A DNA stretch of 64,000 nt from Panonychus citri (lineage: Eukaryota; Arthropoda; Arachnida; Trombidiformes; Tetranychidae): assembly GCF_014898815.1 (NCBI RefSeq), contig NW_026515546.1, positions 4,783,001-4,847,000 of the forward strand. The letters are read 5' to 3'. Shown piece by piece: positions 1 through 15,400 of this stretch. Within the stretch, counting starts at the first letter, position 1, and every line of letters starts with the position of its first letter. The position numbers were made by a program, and so were the translations under genes. Below the pieces are notes generated by a model that made no database searches, was not told the origin of the DNA, and saw only the letters and a list, made by a program, of their open reading frames with translations.

Positions 1-2328
1 AAACCCAAACTCTTATGGTTGTATCCCAGGAACCAGAAGCCAAGGCCATTCCATCCGGTGTTAAAGATATTGTTGATACTCTCGATTCGTGGCCAGAAAG
101 GTTTCCTGTTCCAGAGATGTACCGTTATATTATGAAAAAATAATATTATTATATATTAGATTATCTATTGAGTTTAAATTACCGTTATAACTATTTAATT
201 AACATGGATTTACCTGCGTGTTTTGATTTAAGTATATCCCACATATGAATTGTTGAATCATCTGATCCTGCCAACAGAATACGTCCAGATAAGGAGAGAG
301 CACATGAAGTGAAACCACTTCGTGAATTTGGTGATTTATAAGCTGTTATCTCTTGGTCACTTCGAATATCGAAAAGTCGACAAGTTCGATCCTCTGATCC
401 TGTACTGAAAACAAAGTCACTTCGATGAAACTAGAAGACAAAAAGAAAAAGAAAACGGAAAGAATCCAATCAAATTTATCCAAGAAAAGAAATTAACAAA
501 TCCAATATATCACAATTGATTATTATGTATTATCCATGAGCCGAATCATCAAAAGTTAACAAACAAAGAAAAAGTAATCAAATCAATCAATTTAAAGAAA
601 ATGGGCTAATTACATTGACAGAAGTTACATCAGCTTCATGGCCAAAAAACGTCTGAACGGGTTTATCGGTCCTCAAGTCCCAGAGCTGAAAAATCATCAA
701 GAAATTTGAAAGAGACAAAAGAAAAAGTTATTCCTTCCGATATAATTACAGAATTATTTATATTTATCAAAGATATCTGATGATTAGAAATGGCAGTTTC
801 ATCTTTCCTGTAAAACAAACTGACCACAGTCCAAACCAATGGACATTGTAAATATATAACATGCTTCTTGTTTTCTTGTTTCGATGAACACTTTTGTCGG
901 ACATTTCGAACCATTGAGACAAAGTACAAACCTTAGCAGTTTTATCAACCGATCCAGTGATCAGATTCGATGAATCATGAGAAATGGCACAAGAAATGAC
1001 ATCACCAGTGTGACCTCTAAACTCTTTCACCTTTGATCCAGTCTCAATATCCCATAGGACTCTGGAAGAGAAAGTAACCCATCAAAAGTAAAGAATTAAA
1101 GAAACAAACAATTAAATCAAGTTGATTAGTATTGGATAAATATAATAATCAAAATGTAAATCTGATAAATTAACTCAAAGAAATCAAATGATATAAAACA
1201 TGACGGAAGGACAATATTACCAAACAACAATTGATTAACTATCATGATGATGATCAAACACTCACAAACTCCAATCAAATCAATTTTAGGCAATTGGATA
1301 AAATTTGTTAATTGTTTACAACAACAACAAAAAAAAACACACCAGTCAATTGTTGCCAATTTTGTCCTGGCAATACTGTTGTTTTTTTTATATACTTATT
1401 ATTATTTCATATGACTATTAATATCATTACTTTGATTATAATATTATTTAACTACAATTGATTGATTATATTTGATTGTATACCATCGGTGACCATTGGT
1501 CAAACTTACATTTTCTTATCAGCTGATCCTGTTATTAGATTATTATCATCAACGAATCGACAACACGATAAGAACCCATCGAATCCGGCCAGTTCTCGAA
1601 CCAATTTAGCACCAGTATTATCACAATCGCGTTTATTTAGATCGTAAACCGAACACATATTGTCCATACCTCCACAAGCGACCATATTACCCGAGGTTGC
1701 AAACGCACAGGTCATTGTCCAGCTTGACCGAAGTCCAATAATTTTGGTCTTTCGATCCAATGGAAAAATGAAAATTAATCAAAACTCAATTTCCTCCCAA
1801 CAATCAAGTTAATTACCTTATTCCCTGTGATCGTATCCCAAATGATAAGTTTACTTTCAAGAGCTGCTGAGACAAGATGCCTAGAGTTAAATTGGTGCGA
1901 AATACATACAAATCAAAGGTAAATGATTAATTGTTGGATCAACAATTAGATTAACAATTAGGCTTACCTACTATCTCCGGAAAAATGAATCGCATTTACT
2001 TTTTGTAAGTGACCTTTTAAGGCTCGACGAAAGTTCAATTTGACCGAAATCACTGGTGACATGTCACCACAAATTTCCTCTAATTGTTTATCTCGAACAG
2101 ACTTTTGATTAGCCTTAATTGTTTGGAAGACAATTTGATTAGTAAGAAAAACAGAAATGATTCTAAATCACAATCAACTTTAATCACACTTACCCTTAGA
2201 TCTGTCATGATTTGTTGTAATTCATTTTCAAGATCTAAAACATCCTGAGGTTTATTCTGGAACAATTAACAAACACTTGATTAGTTGACAATCTAATTAA
2301 CAATGATCACAGAATTTACCTTAACCAT
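1..2328 (-). CDS. Gbeta76C: Eye-type G-protein beta subunit (Gbeta76C-like), 3' end outside the window
   Basis: Nine exons read on the minus strand: 2328-2320, 2256-2194, 2113-1968, 1880-1817, 1748-1510, 1061-932, 685-614, 430-214 and 105-<1. Phases join cleanly and give about 348 codons, close to the 346 aa of fly Gbeta76C; only the last residues and the stop are missing. The seven-bladed WD40 propeller is visible through KLIIWD, VLWDIETG, RLFDIRSD, HMWDILK and DTTIRVW. The match is to the visual beta rather than Gbeta1 or Gbeta5: NMVACGGMDN, VYDLNKRD, GFDGFLSCCRF, ITGSVDKTAK and FFGHEADV. The N-terminus (MVKNKPQDVLDLE...) would form the coiled coil that pairs with G-gamma. By family knowledge it couples with Gq-alpha in rhabdomeric phototransduction at the photoreceptor membrane. 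The first exon is only three codons, so the start is likely but less certain than the body. The promoter should lie in 2329-3495, next to the 3' end of eyegone. Confidence 0.9.
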
Positions 2329-3495
2329 TATATTACCAAGCAGTTATAATTAACTTTCTATAATTGGATTAACATAAAATTAAATCAATTGTCTGATCTC
2401 AATTGGAACGTTGAAACAAAATTAAAAAAAAACTACAACACAAACGAGCACACAAAAAGTTAAGTTAATTGTTTAATCAAAACTAACTGATTACTATTGA
2501 TTGTTGATGATTGAGATGAAAAAGTTACAATGACTTTTAAACAAGGTAACAATCAAAGTAATCATTGATCAGGCTTCCCAATTCAGTTAACAGTAATTTA
2601 GTTAATCATGAAGGAGTAAAAGTAAACCTTTAATCCGGTGGAGAGAAGTAAAAAATTGAAACCTTATCAATTTAGCTTCTTAAATTGTGATTAATCAATA
2701 GCACGCAATAGTATGACAATCAAGAATGATCATTAATTCATCTTGGTAAACAATAATTAGTTAATTGTATTTCACTTTGATTGTCAAAGTGTTAATGGTT
2801 AATCAATAAATGGATAAAAATTTGTTGTCGTTGTCATTGTTTTTTTTTATTAATTGGTATCAATTTAAATTGTTCATGATGACACTGATTAAGAGGGAGA
2901 GAGAGTTAATTGTTTCCAATTTGAGGTGAACAATTAGTTTTAATTGTTGGGAGTGTTTATATCGCAAGCTGATTAAAATAGTTTTGGTTAATGTTGTTGT
3001 TGGATTGTGATTAAGAAATTGTGATCAAACAAAATGGAGGTTAAGGTGAAATGATGTGAAATTACAGGTTAATGATTTTTTGTTACAATTTAAATTATTA
3101 TAATTAAATTAATTGTTCTCAATGATAATTTGTAAAAGTTTCCATTGAATTGATTGTTGTGTGTGGGTGAGATTAACATTTTAAACTAAATTGTGGGATA
3201 AAATATGAGATACAAAGTAATTGGAATTGGAATCGTAATCATTGGGATGAGATTTAGTTAATTGTGATTTCCTAGTTTGTTGGCTGATTAAGTTAAGTAA
3301 ATTTAAAGATAATCACTTGACAAGTTAATTGTCAAGATTAATGATTAATCCGTATGAATAAAGGGTTGATTAATTGTTTAATCATTTCGATAACAATTAG
3401 TTGGTTTATGTGTGTGTGTGTTTGTTGATTGATTGATTTTGATGAGAAGGATAAATATTGATTAACCTAAATTTGGATCAATTGTTTTGTTGTGG
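2329..3495. other. Spacer: Gbeta76C upstream region and eyegone 3' flank
   Basis: There is no coding signal here. It must hold the Gbeta76C promoter and the eyegone 3' UTR, since both genes run on the minus strand. A minus-strand AATAAA lies at 2846-2851, about 650 nt past the eyegone stop, and is a possible polyadenylation signal. The rest is AT-rich with many TTAATTG and TGATTAA words. Confidence 0.5.
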
Positions 3496-6400
3496 TCATT
3501 TTGAGTTGACCTTTTTAAAAGCTGAATCAACGCTGCCGATGATGAGACTAGTGGATGCTATTGAAACCTTTGGTGGTGTTGATTGTGGGGATGGTGATCG
3601 TGAGGATGAGGATGAACTGGTTCGGTTGTTGATTCGGTTTCCTGATAAAAGTTCATTAACTGATGGTGAAGGTGGAGATTGTTGTTGTTGTTGTTGTTGT
3701 TGTTGAGATTGTGGTGGTTGTTGGTGGTGATGATTGTGTGCATGATGATTATCAATATCTTCATCGTCTTCATCTTCATCAATATCCTCATCATGAGATG
3801 ATGATGAGCGACGATGACGATGATTATGATGGTGATTGTTGTGATTATTATTACTGGCGGTGGTTTTATTGTTCGGGTGATGGTGGGTTGAGTTGACACT
3901 TCCATCAGAGTGGGGTGGTTCTGATGATACATTTGTGGCAAATGAATCTCTTGACCCATCACCGGACATCATATCCATACCTGGTGATCCTGAATCTCGC
4001 GATTCATTATAAGATGAATACCTCGAATTACCAGAATTGGACATTCGTTGATGTCGACGCCATTTTGCCCTTCGATTACTAAACCAAACCTTTAATCATC
4101 GAAAATAATAAAATACAAGTTAACATTATAATCATCAATCATTAACTAAATCACTTATTTAATGGTCAATTGGTTTAAAGGTGATCACTTTATGATTGAT
4201 TTATTGATTGTCATTGATTAACTTTAACTAAATCAACTTGTATCAAAGAGGTTGAACAAATAATCAGGTTATCATGATTAAACCGGTAAGTGTAACTAAT
4301 AATAATATTAAATTATGATTCAACTAATTATAATCCTACAATTAACAATACTCAATATTATATAATATATATATTTGTATACACATTGATTAAGCTACAA
4401 TTAACTTTTTTTTACATTCACATGAATGATTAAAAGTCTGATCAGATCAACAATTAATCTAAATTTACTTTAACTTATCCTCTCATTGATTGTTATAGAT
4501 TAGATTTGAAAAAGTTAATCTATCAAATTTAAAATTAAATTCAATTCAGTTCAATAAAAAAAAAGTAATTAACTTCAATCAATATATATGAATATCAATT
4601 GATATTGATTTAGGTTTTGTTTTCCTATCAATTAACTAACTATAATTTTCAATAATCATCACAATTTAAATGTAAACACTAACTGATGATGATTACGATT
4701 GAGAAACTAAATTAAATTAAACAAATTAATTGTTGTTGATTATTATTAAGATAAATATGTTAATTTGAATGAAAAATATTCATTTATAATAATAATTAGT
4801 TAATTTTTTTTTCACTTCTTCAACAACTTTTACAATCTATATAAAGCTACAAGTTAATTGTCAAGTTAATTGTCAAAACGATTAACTAAATTAAAGGAAG
4901 ACAACACTCTGTGAACACCTAATCAAAAGTGATTAACTAAAGGATATTAACTTTTATTGTCCAATCGTGATTAGTAAATCAACTGATTAGATCCAATTGA
5001 TTGATAATATATCGAATATCAAATGAGAGAGAAAAGTTCAATAGGAATAAGAAAATCATTGGAACGATAAATCAAAGAAAAATATATAAGAATGAATATA
5101 GAAAGATGATGATGATGATGATGATGGAAAATAATCTCTTCCTGAGTAACTAATGAATCTCAGAACTTTGGAATAGAAAAAGAAAAACTTTTTCTCTCTT
5201 CCAATGAAAAGTTGATTCTTCAGAATCAACAATCAAGAATCAAGTCGATGATGATGATTGTAGGCATATCATCATCATTATCATCAACAATTTAAATGAT
5301 AATAATAATAGTAAGTTAATGATGATGATAAGATGATGATAAAAGATCCGGAATCGGAAATCTAGAGAAATGAATTAAGATGGAAATTGTTTTTCTTTTT
5401 CTTGATTGTTACTAATCACCCATTTGATTACTATTATAAACCATTATCATTAAGCACCCAGTTCGTGACCATAAAAAGGTTACTTCGAGTGTACCCTGGA
5501 CGCGATCCAGTTGATAATAAAGAGAGAGAGAGAGAGAGACAAAGTCCTAATCATCATCATCATTATCATCATACATGAACATCATCATTATGATTATTAT
5601 TATTATCGTTTTATTATCATCATTACGATTTGTTAACTTTCTGTTTTTATTTTTGCTTCTCTTTTCATTCTGATAATGATTTTCTGTTTTTCTTGTGAAT
5701 TAAATCATATAAGAAATAATATTTTAGCCGCTAATCATTAGTTAAATTGTTAACTATCATCATCTCTTTATCTACCTGATCATCTAATACCATTAACTGA
5801 TCACATCAACTTTTAACTAATCAACTTTTTGGTGTAAGTTCATCAATTGTTTCATTGTCCAATCGTGATAATAAACTAATCATTAACCGTATTAGAATTA
5901 CAATTGAGAGAAAAAAACAAAATTTTAAGATGATTAAATATCTATAATAAGTAAATTAACTAATTGTAATAATATATATACACACACAAATACACTACAA
6001 CAATTTATATTGATTGTTTTGTGTTGGAAAAATTGTCAATTCAACACGTTGAAACAATTACCCAGTAAATTGTAACTGATAGGTAATGATAATTACGATA
6101 TAAGTGAATGATGATAATTTAATCAAAGAGTATGAAAACTTTTCTCTCCTACAATTAAGTTTACCTGATGATGAGAATCACAAGAATGATGGACAATGAT
6201 GATGATGATGGACAATTGAACAACTAACTGTGTGATTAACAGTGATGTTGATGACCACAGTAACAAGGTAGATGATGATAATGATGATGATGATGATGGT
6301 GATTAGTTTGTAAAGTAGTGAAAACAACAAGAAGGTCAATGAGAAATGACCAGTGAGAACCAACAACAACGAGAAAGGAAACAAGGAGTAGTAGTTATTA

Positions 6401-9400
6401 ATTTAAATTGCTACCAAACAATTAACTTGATTCTTACAATTATAACCATCATCATCACCATCAGTAAAATTTACACCTAATTGTTAACTGGTCAAGAAAA
6501 AAAAAATCTTCCAACTTGAAGGTTAAACAGTAACAGAAGGAAAAAAAATCGCTTTGAAAATTCAGAAATTCATTGAGATTCTCATTGGATTTCATCATGT
6601 AAATTAATATGATGATTTATTGATTGGCACATCAATTTAACATTAATAAGGTGTTGATGGTTAAATGCTGGTAATGTAAACTATCAACTGATGTATTATA
6701 TTTGTTAATCAACACACAACAACAACAACAATCAACGATAATGATGATTATATAACTCTAACTGTGTTTACAATTGGAAACCTTTATTTTGATTAGTTAA
6801 AATGTTATTTTTTTTCATTCCCAATCATTTATTATAATATAAGAAACAATTTGATTTAATCATCAACCTTTTCTTAGGGCGTAGGTTTGATTAACTTTGA
6901 CCGTTGCCCAGTTAATTAACTGTTGATAACTGTTGATCAAATGTCTATCAATACTTTGTTTCGCCTTGTTAACTTATCAATTGATTTGTATTGGAAATGA
7001 ATTAACATCATTAATTCAGTTGTTTCTCAGGGTACAACTGGATCAATCAAAATTAACAAATCATTCAAGTTGTAAAATTATAATAAAGTAATCAACCAGT
7101 GGGTAAATGATGATAATGATGATGATGATGATGGACCCACTGGTAGGGGGTGGTTGGTAAATAGTTTTTTCTTGTATTCAACTGACCACTAAGGCTTTAA
7201 GCTGAGAAAAAAAATTCTGAATTTAATGATTATCATAATGATGAAAACTTGGTAGGTGATATCAGTTGGTTTATAATATTATTGTTCTGTAACATATTAT
7301 ATCAATTTGATGATGATGATGATGATGAGGTTTCATTCTGATTTTTACCTGAGTAACTGTAATTGAAATATAAATGTAAATGGTTAATCATGATGATATT
7401 TTATCAGCTCTCGATATTGTTGTTGTATATTTACAATGGTTGAATAATGATAATTGAAAGCTTTTCATTGAATTTTTCAAGGTTCATTTAACTGGACAGG
7501 TAAACAATTTGTTGACCATGAAAACACCTTCATTCAGCCATGATTAAAAGTAACAATTGTATCAATAATAACACTTCCGGGAAGTTAAAGTAAGATATTA
7601 TCAGAAATTGTAATGATGATAATATCTAATATTTACCTGTGATTTGAACAGGTAAATATGTTAATAGTTATAATCATTTGCTATCTGATTACTGATTGTT
7701 TTGTCAATTGTTATCAATTGAGAGACTCTGATGATGATTACATAGTGATCATGTCGATGATTAGGGTATTTGTTGATTTCTGTCTGATTTTTTTGTTCTC
7801 TTGTTGTTTTGATGACCATTGGATAAGTTTGTTTGTTTACTTTGTTTCTATTAATATTTGTGACACTTACCTGAACTCGAGCTTCTGAGAGGTTTGTTCG
7901 TTGGGCGAGTCGTTCACGTGTAGATACACATGGGTAATGGGTTTTCTCAAATTCTTGTTCCAATACCTCCAATTGATCTTGTGAAAATGTTGTTCGATTC
8001 CGACGGAATTTGGCTGCAGAATCTGAAGCGGAACTGAATGTTAAGTGCTCAAAGCCGAGACTAGGTTGACTTGGATTCGTCATTGAACTGAGATTTGGTG
8101 ATGAACTTTCACTGTTCATTCCACTTCCACATTTATCTTCCTTATCATCAGAATCTTTGATATCTAAAAGATGAAATCGAAAACATGAAAAAAAAAGTTA
8201 AATTTTCGAATTCGAATTGAAAAAAAAATCCAACTCATCATCAACTTTCTCAATGAAAATGAACTTTCTCTCGGCTCTCACCTTGATCTTTACCAGGATC
8301 ACCATCTCCATCCCTCATTTGGATTGATGGATGCATCATATTTGAATTGGGTAAACCCATCGGCTGCCAAAAAGGTGGACCCATTTGAGGTGAAGGTTGC
8401 GACCCTAACATGGCGCTGGCCGCCGCTGCAAGAGCGTAAATTGTGCTTGGGTTTGAGGCATTAACTCCCGCTGGAAAAGACAACAACAAAGTCACAATTA
8501 GTAAATTGTTTCGTAACTCTATCAATCCTATTATATTCTTACCTGGATAAGGAGGAACTGGATGAGGTGGGGTCATCGGGTAGTGGGCAACTGATGCCGC
8601 TGCTAATTGATAATTACGAGTGAACTCGGCTAAAGCTCGTTGAGAGGCTCGATTACGAAGGATACGATTAATTGATGACACTGATGGAGCGGCTCCTGGA
8701 CTACAAACACCTAGAGAAAGACACAAAAAGTAATTAAGAAACACAATTAGCAACAATTAAAAAAGTTAATCGATTCCTATTGATCAGTTTTCTTGGCAAA
8801 ATTAAAACTTGGAAAAACTTTGTTTGGTTTTTGAACAATTTAAATTGACACTTAGGAGGATAAATTGTTTGTCTGATTGTTAATCTTAATCTAAATTGTG
8901 ACCATTAATCAACGCCATCAGTTAATTAATTACTTTCTGTTAACAGATTTGTTTAATTGTATATCTTGATTAGTTACAAAACATTTAACTAGACCTTAAT
9001 TGATTCATTAGGATTTTGATTTGCTTATTGGTTAATGATAACAATCAAGGTAAATCATTTAATTATCTTGTAGATAGTAAAGGTCACCGGTTGACAGTTA
9101 ATTTAAGTACATAATTAATTAATTAGCTTGATGATTATGATGAGATTAGTTTACAATTAGAGTCACATAATTAATCAGATTAGTTTTAATAACATAAACA
9201 CATCAGAAATCAGATGAAGATGATTATTATTAACAGTAATTTGATTTAATTTAATTTGCTTTCATTAAATCAACATTAGACTTGATTTGATGAGTGCAAA
9301 CTTGATTCTTAATTGTTTAGATAATCATTTGAGTTTTTTTTCTGCTTCCAAATGATTAACCAAGAAAAAAAATTTTGATTGAAAATTTTGCCTGAGGGTT

Positions 9401-12400
9401 AATTCAGTTAATCATCAAACAGACAAAACAAAAGTAAAGCTGAAAAAAAAGTCATCAGATTAACTAATCATCATTGATTGTTGGTTGATTAACTCACCAT
9501 AAGAGTCTAATTAACAATCAGTTAAATACACACTTGATTGTAAATCAAGACTTAATTGTGTCATGATAATTTTATTAATAAGATGCTGAGTTTTCAATCA
9601 AATCCAATGGGCTCAGTTTTTTTGATTGTGATGCTAATTGTTGATTTTAATACAATTAACTTGGTCAAAGGTAATTGAAACAATTAATTTCATGGTTAAG
9701 GATTACTTTTAATTGTGATCATCTTTAGTTATCATGATAATCGTTATGTTAATTGTGATGATTAACATTAAGGTAACGTGATTAGTTAATCCTTGAATTT
9801 GAAGGTTTAATTGTTGATCTTTGACTCTATTGAGACTTGGAAATGAGTTTAAATTAAATTGTTACTTGTTAATTTAGTTTGCAAATGATAATTGTAAATT
9901 TGATAATTGTAAATAACAGTTTAATCAATGGTTATGTTAACTAATTGTTATTACAAATGATTTAGGATAATATTTAAAAGGTATCAACAGGAAATTTATC
10001 TGATTGTTGATCATTATTGTTAATTGTTGAGATAATTAGTTAACAATTAAGCTTTATAATGATTAGGTGTCAATTTTTTTGCCTTCATTAACAATTGATT
10101 GATTTTCAGACAATACAAGAGATCATGAAACTCAACAATTAGTTAATCAAGTTACCAATTAACCGATTGATTAAAATGATTAACTTTCAAGGTGATTAAA
10201 TGTTAAATCATTGAACTGATTATTATCATCAATGGTTTTAACCTTAATCCAGTTGATTAAGTTTAAACAGAGAGAGAGACATACAATTGATTGACTTTGA
10301 TTGTTAATGATCAGCAAATTATTTATACATAAATTGTTGTTAGACTAATAATTTAACCAATATAATCAAAGGTATGAAACAATTTGAAAAGGTAATCAAA
10401 GTTAACACCAGTTGATTACAACAATTTAAGTTTTAAAATAACAAAATTGTTGACAGTTAATTGGTGTTTATGTCAATCAACTTGATTATTATCAATTGAG
10501 CATCAGCAAAACTGTCAATGTAAATTATTTCAGATGATTTAAATCATAACTAACTCGGTGGGCTCATCATCATGATGAAAAAAAAATCATCATTTCCGTT
10601 TTCCTGTGAGGTCAAAAATTGGTAACCATGGAAACGTTTCCAATGATATTTTTCAGAGTTTCAAGATTATTTATTAATAAATATGAATTTTTAATCCGGT
10701 TCCAAGCGAAAGATTAACTAATTGTGATTCCTTTTGACTTTTTCTCTGATTTGTCAAGATCTTAATCAACAACATTTAATGAATCATAATGACCAGTTAA
10801 GGTGTTATAGTTAATTGTTAAGCCCTCAAGTTGTGTTATTTAAGATGTGATTTGAGTGATAAACATTTGAATTAATCATCATCTTAATTTTGATAATTTG
10901 TACTCTCCACTGATTCAGTTGATTATGTTAATTGTAAACAATTATCAACACACAATAAACAAAACTATTAATGTATTAACAGGGCTAATTATAAGTTCAA
11001 TTAAGGTCAAATTATGTCCAACAATTAACATGATCATTTCTTGGTAACATGTAACTAAATTTAATTGCTCTCAAGTTGAACAATCATCACCAAAGTTTAG
11101 TAACAATTAATTGCTTGCTAAAACCTAATCAATTTATTCATGATCAAATTAATGTAAAAAATAATTAATGGTTAACAATTTGAATCAATTTCTTCAAGGT
11201 GATCATAACATTGATTGTATTAGCTACGTGATCTTAATTGTGATTTATTAATTGCTAATCAATGTTACATCCGTAAGAGTTTTTATTTCATGATCAACAA
11301 TTAACATCATTCAACTTAATCATTTAGGTGATGAATTAAATTGTTGAACCAATTGTATAGCAAAAATAAAGAGACAACATTTATCTAATTGTTATCCAAA
11401 TGTTAATTTAATTCCGTTAATTATAATGATTTGATGACCTTTTACACTTTAATTAAGTTAATCAAAAAGTTGATTTAGGAAGATGATTAACAAAAAATCA
11501 AATTAAGACCTGAGGTAATTAACGGTAACCCTTTTATTTTTCTTGCTAATTGTAAGTTAATTGTAAAAGTCAACCAACAATTAAGGGTTTTGATTAACTT
11601 GCAATTTTTTTCCCCATTCATTGAGATAAATTGTAAATCTACAATCAAAAAGTTAACCATAATTTGTTTAATTGCCCAACTAATTAGTACCTTAAAAAAT
11701 ATTGTATTTTTGATTAACCTTCAAGCAATTAAATTGTTACCCAGTTGAAGGTTGATTAATATTTTTTTTTTCTGCTACTTTGATATAATTTAATTGTAAT
11801 TAAATTGATCAAGTAATCAATGGTTATGCTAATTTAATTGGTTATCACTAAATTGATTGATATGGTTTAATTGTGGTCAATTGCAGGTTTAAATATCAAA
11901 ATGATTACATTGATTGGACTCTTAATGATGATGGTTTTTTTTTCAAATCATCATAATGAATGATTAACTCTGATCACTGATTACAATTAAAGGTTAGGCT
12001 TGGAAATGAACAAAATGTTAAAATAATTGTGATTAAATTGCTCAACAATTAAATTGCTCACTTTTCACTTTGAGACTTTTTTTTCGCTCTCTTAATTGCC
12101 CTGGAGGCTTAATTTCTAGGTTGATTGTAATTCAAATTGCCCATCGATATGACCACAATTAAATCATTGCCAATGGATATTGTATCGATTTATAATAAAT
12201 GGTTGTTAATAAACAAAACAATCAATTGTTAATTGTCATTAAGTAATCAAATCAAATCAAATCAATCGCTTGTGTATCCTAATCATTTCAAGGGTAACCC
12301 GGAGTTTGAACAATAATTGAATTGAAATTAAATCTTGATTGTTGGTTGAAATTATGAAAACCTCTTAATCACTTGTTAATCACTTGAAATGATTAATTTA

Positions 12401-15400
12401 TTTGGCATAATCAAAATGATTAAAACAAATTGTAACAATTTATTAAATTGTAAATATTTGAAAATTTCAAGTTACTCATTTCAAAGTATCACAAATTATT
12501 GTTTGACAATTATTATGAAATATGAAAGTAATTAAATTAAATGATTAACCAACCAATTGATCAAACAAAAAAAATATAGACTAGAAAGTGATTAAACAAT
12601 TAGTTAATTCATTTAATTATTTAATTAAATCGGTAATATAATAAGCAAAAAAAGGCAATAATTTGTCAATTGTGACAATTAATAATCAAAAAGTAAACAT
12701 TGAAACTTATCTGGTAACAATTAACGAGAGCAATTAACTTATTTTTTTTCCCTAATAAATTTTCATCTAAACAATTAACTGATTCAATTACTAATCATTA
12801 GCAATTTCCTTATTTACAACATTAGCAACAAATAACAATGAAAAACTTTTAATTGTATTATCCTTATAAAATTAGTTGAAGTTAATTGATTGCTAGATGA
12901 TTAACAAAATGTTTATTGTTAATGTTGAATTAGTTGTTAATCATCAACGAGGATTTAATTTGATTATAAATGATTAACACAAATGAGGTATAATTTATAT
13001 ATTATGTATAATAGAAACTCATTCATCAATTGTGATTCCCTGTAATTTTCAAATCCTAGAATCCGTGTTGATAATAATTTTTGAATGAATTAAAAGTTTT
13101 ACTCAATGAGAAAATCAATTGAATCAATTTAACCCCGGATATTGAATTAGATTGAAAATGTTAATACCTTCAAAAGATGGATACATATAGTAATCATCCT
13201 TATCTTCATTTATCATCTTCATCATCATCCTCTTGGCCCTATGATTATCATGGTCAAGAGTCTGAACTTTCATTGGCGTGATCAAACAAAAAGTTACCTG
13301 TAAATAGTTTTACCTGTTGTTGATTATTATCATGATTATGGTTATTAATTTGATTATCGGAAAGAAATAATCAAAATTAATCAAAGTGGGAGGAGGAAGA
13401 GTGGGTGGGTAGGGTGGTAAGAGAGTAGGATGATGATGATGATTGGGGAGGTGATCAGAGATAATTAAGATCATCAATGGAATTTAAATGTTGATGATGA
13501 TGATGATTAAGGATAATCAATAATTGACCATAAGAAGGTTAAATTATTACAAATCAACTGATGGATTTGTAAACAATTGTGAAAAAGAAAATGAGAAAAT
13601 TTTTTTAATTCATTTTCTTATTCATTAAATTGTAATATTGAAGAAATTGATTATTCCAAGTGAATTAATATTCTCATCAATTTGAATCAATATCATGAAA
13701 ATATACATGGAGCAATAATAGATAATCAATATTCAATTGAAAAGGCTAATCAGTTACCTGTTTGTTAATATAAAACAATTTTTATTTAGAATCCTGGTTA
13801 ACCTGAGATGTCCCTCATCACCAGGATGATGAAGATGAAGATGAAGATGAAGATGATCATTGAAACACTTATAATCCCTCAAGCGAACCACAAAGTTATA
13901 ATAAAGAGGATTTTTTGTTGTTGTTGTCATCTTCTTGCTCTTCATCATCAACAACCTCCTCTTCCTCCCAACAATTTAATTTATGAATGAAGTTGTAACT
14001 TAATTTGTATTATTTTGTATTCCATTCATGTAAATGTTTACCTGAGACACACCCAAAAGAAAATGATAACAGGTAAAGTTTTAGAAAAATGTTTGTCAGG
14101 TTTTCTAATATCAGATGGAAAAGGAAACATTAATAAGGAAAATTAATCGAAATAATAATCAGAACTAATCAATGAGTTAACGTGACAATTAACTCGTGAA
14201 AACTGATTGTGATCAATGATGGATTAGACAAAGTGGACAATCAATCATCGAGTATTAAACTTTAAAATCATGGTTACAATCAATCCGATAATGATTAAGC
14301 TAAAACAATTTACACTCTAATTGTGATTAATGAAAATTTCCCCAAAAAAAAAATATTATTTTGAATGAGGAAAAAATAAAATTTCCTCTTGATTTGATTA
14401 AATGTATTTACCACCGGTGGGTAATACAAGGAGTGACAATTGTAATTGTAATTGTGTTTTTCTTAATCATTATCACCATCAAAGTTAGTAATTAAGTGTA
14501 ACCATCAACATTGTATACCTGATGAAATAGGAAACAATTTAATCACGTCAATAGCAATTGAAACGCTTTCAAATATCAAGGGTAAATTAACACAACTCAA
14601 CTCACTAAATTAGCAACAATTAATTGTTGGGGAAAAAAAGACAATTACAATTACAATTAAAATTATCATGTTGATTGTAATGATCGTTACTTTTGTTTTC
14701 AAGTCTCTAAATATCAACTCATACAATTACAAATTACACTGGAAACAGAGTGACAATCAATGGGAATAAATTGTCAACAATTAGTATTAATTACAAGAAA
14801 ATTAGCTAATCATTTAGCACCTTAATCTATGGGAATTAAATTGATTAAATTGGTTGGACAATGAAAACGTCATAACGTGACAAACACCAATGAGAATCAA
14901 GTTAACAAATAATCAAAGTAATTTAATCACAATTAACCTATGGTTTATATAGTTATTTATTCAACAATCAATATTATGAAAAAAAATAAATAAAGATTAA
15001 CCTTAATCACTATTGGTCAATGGTAACCAATGACCATTATCAACAAAATTACCTGAGGTTAACAAAGGTAATCAGGTAACAAGTTTCAATTGATTAACTA
15101 ACAATCAAAAATTGTAATAGTTACACTGATTAGTAGGACCACACATACCAAATACGGAATCATAATCAATGGTCATTCAATTATCGCGTTTCCATTAACA
15201 ATACAAAAGGTTTACCACAATCAACAATCAACAATCAACTAATTCAATACTGAAAGAAATGAGAGAGAGAGAGAGAGAGAGGAAAAAATTAACACCAACA
15301 GGTAAGTGAACAGGTAATCTAGGTAATCAGAATCTCTTTTGCTGTGTATCAATTGAGAAAATGATTAATAAAAAAAAGATGAGGATAATCAAGAGAGTGT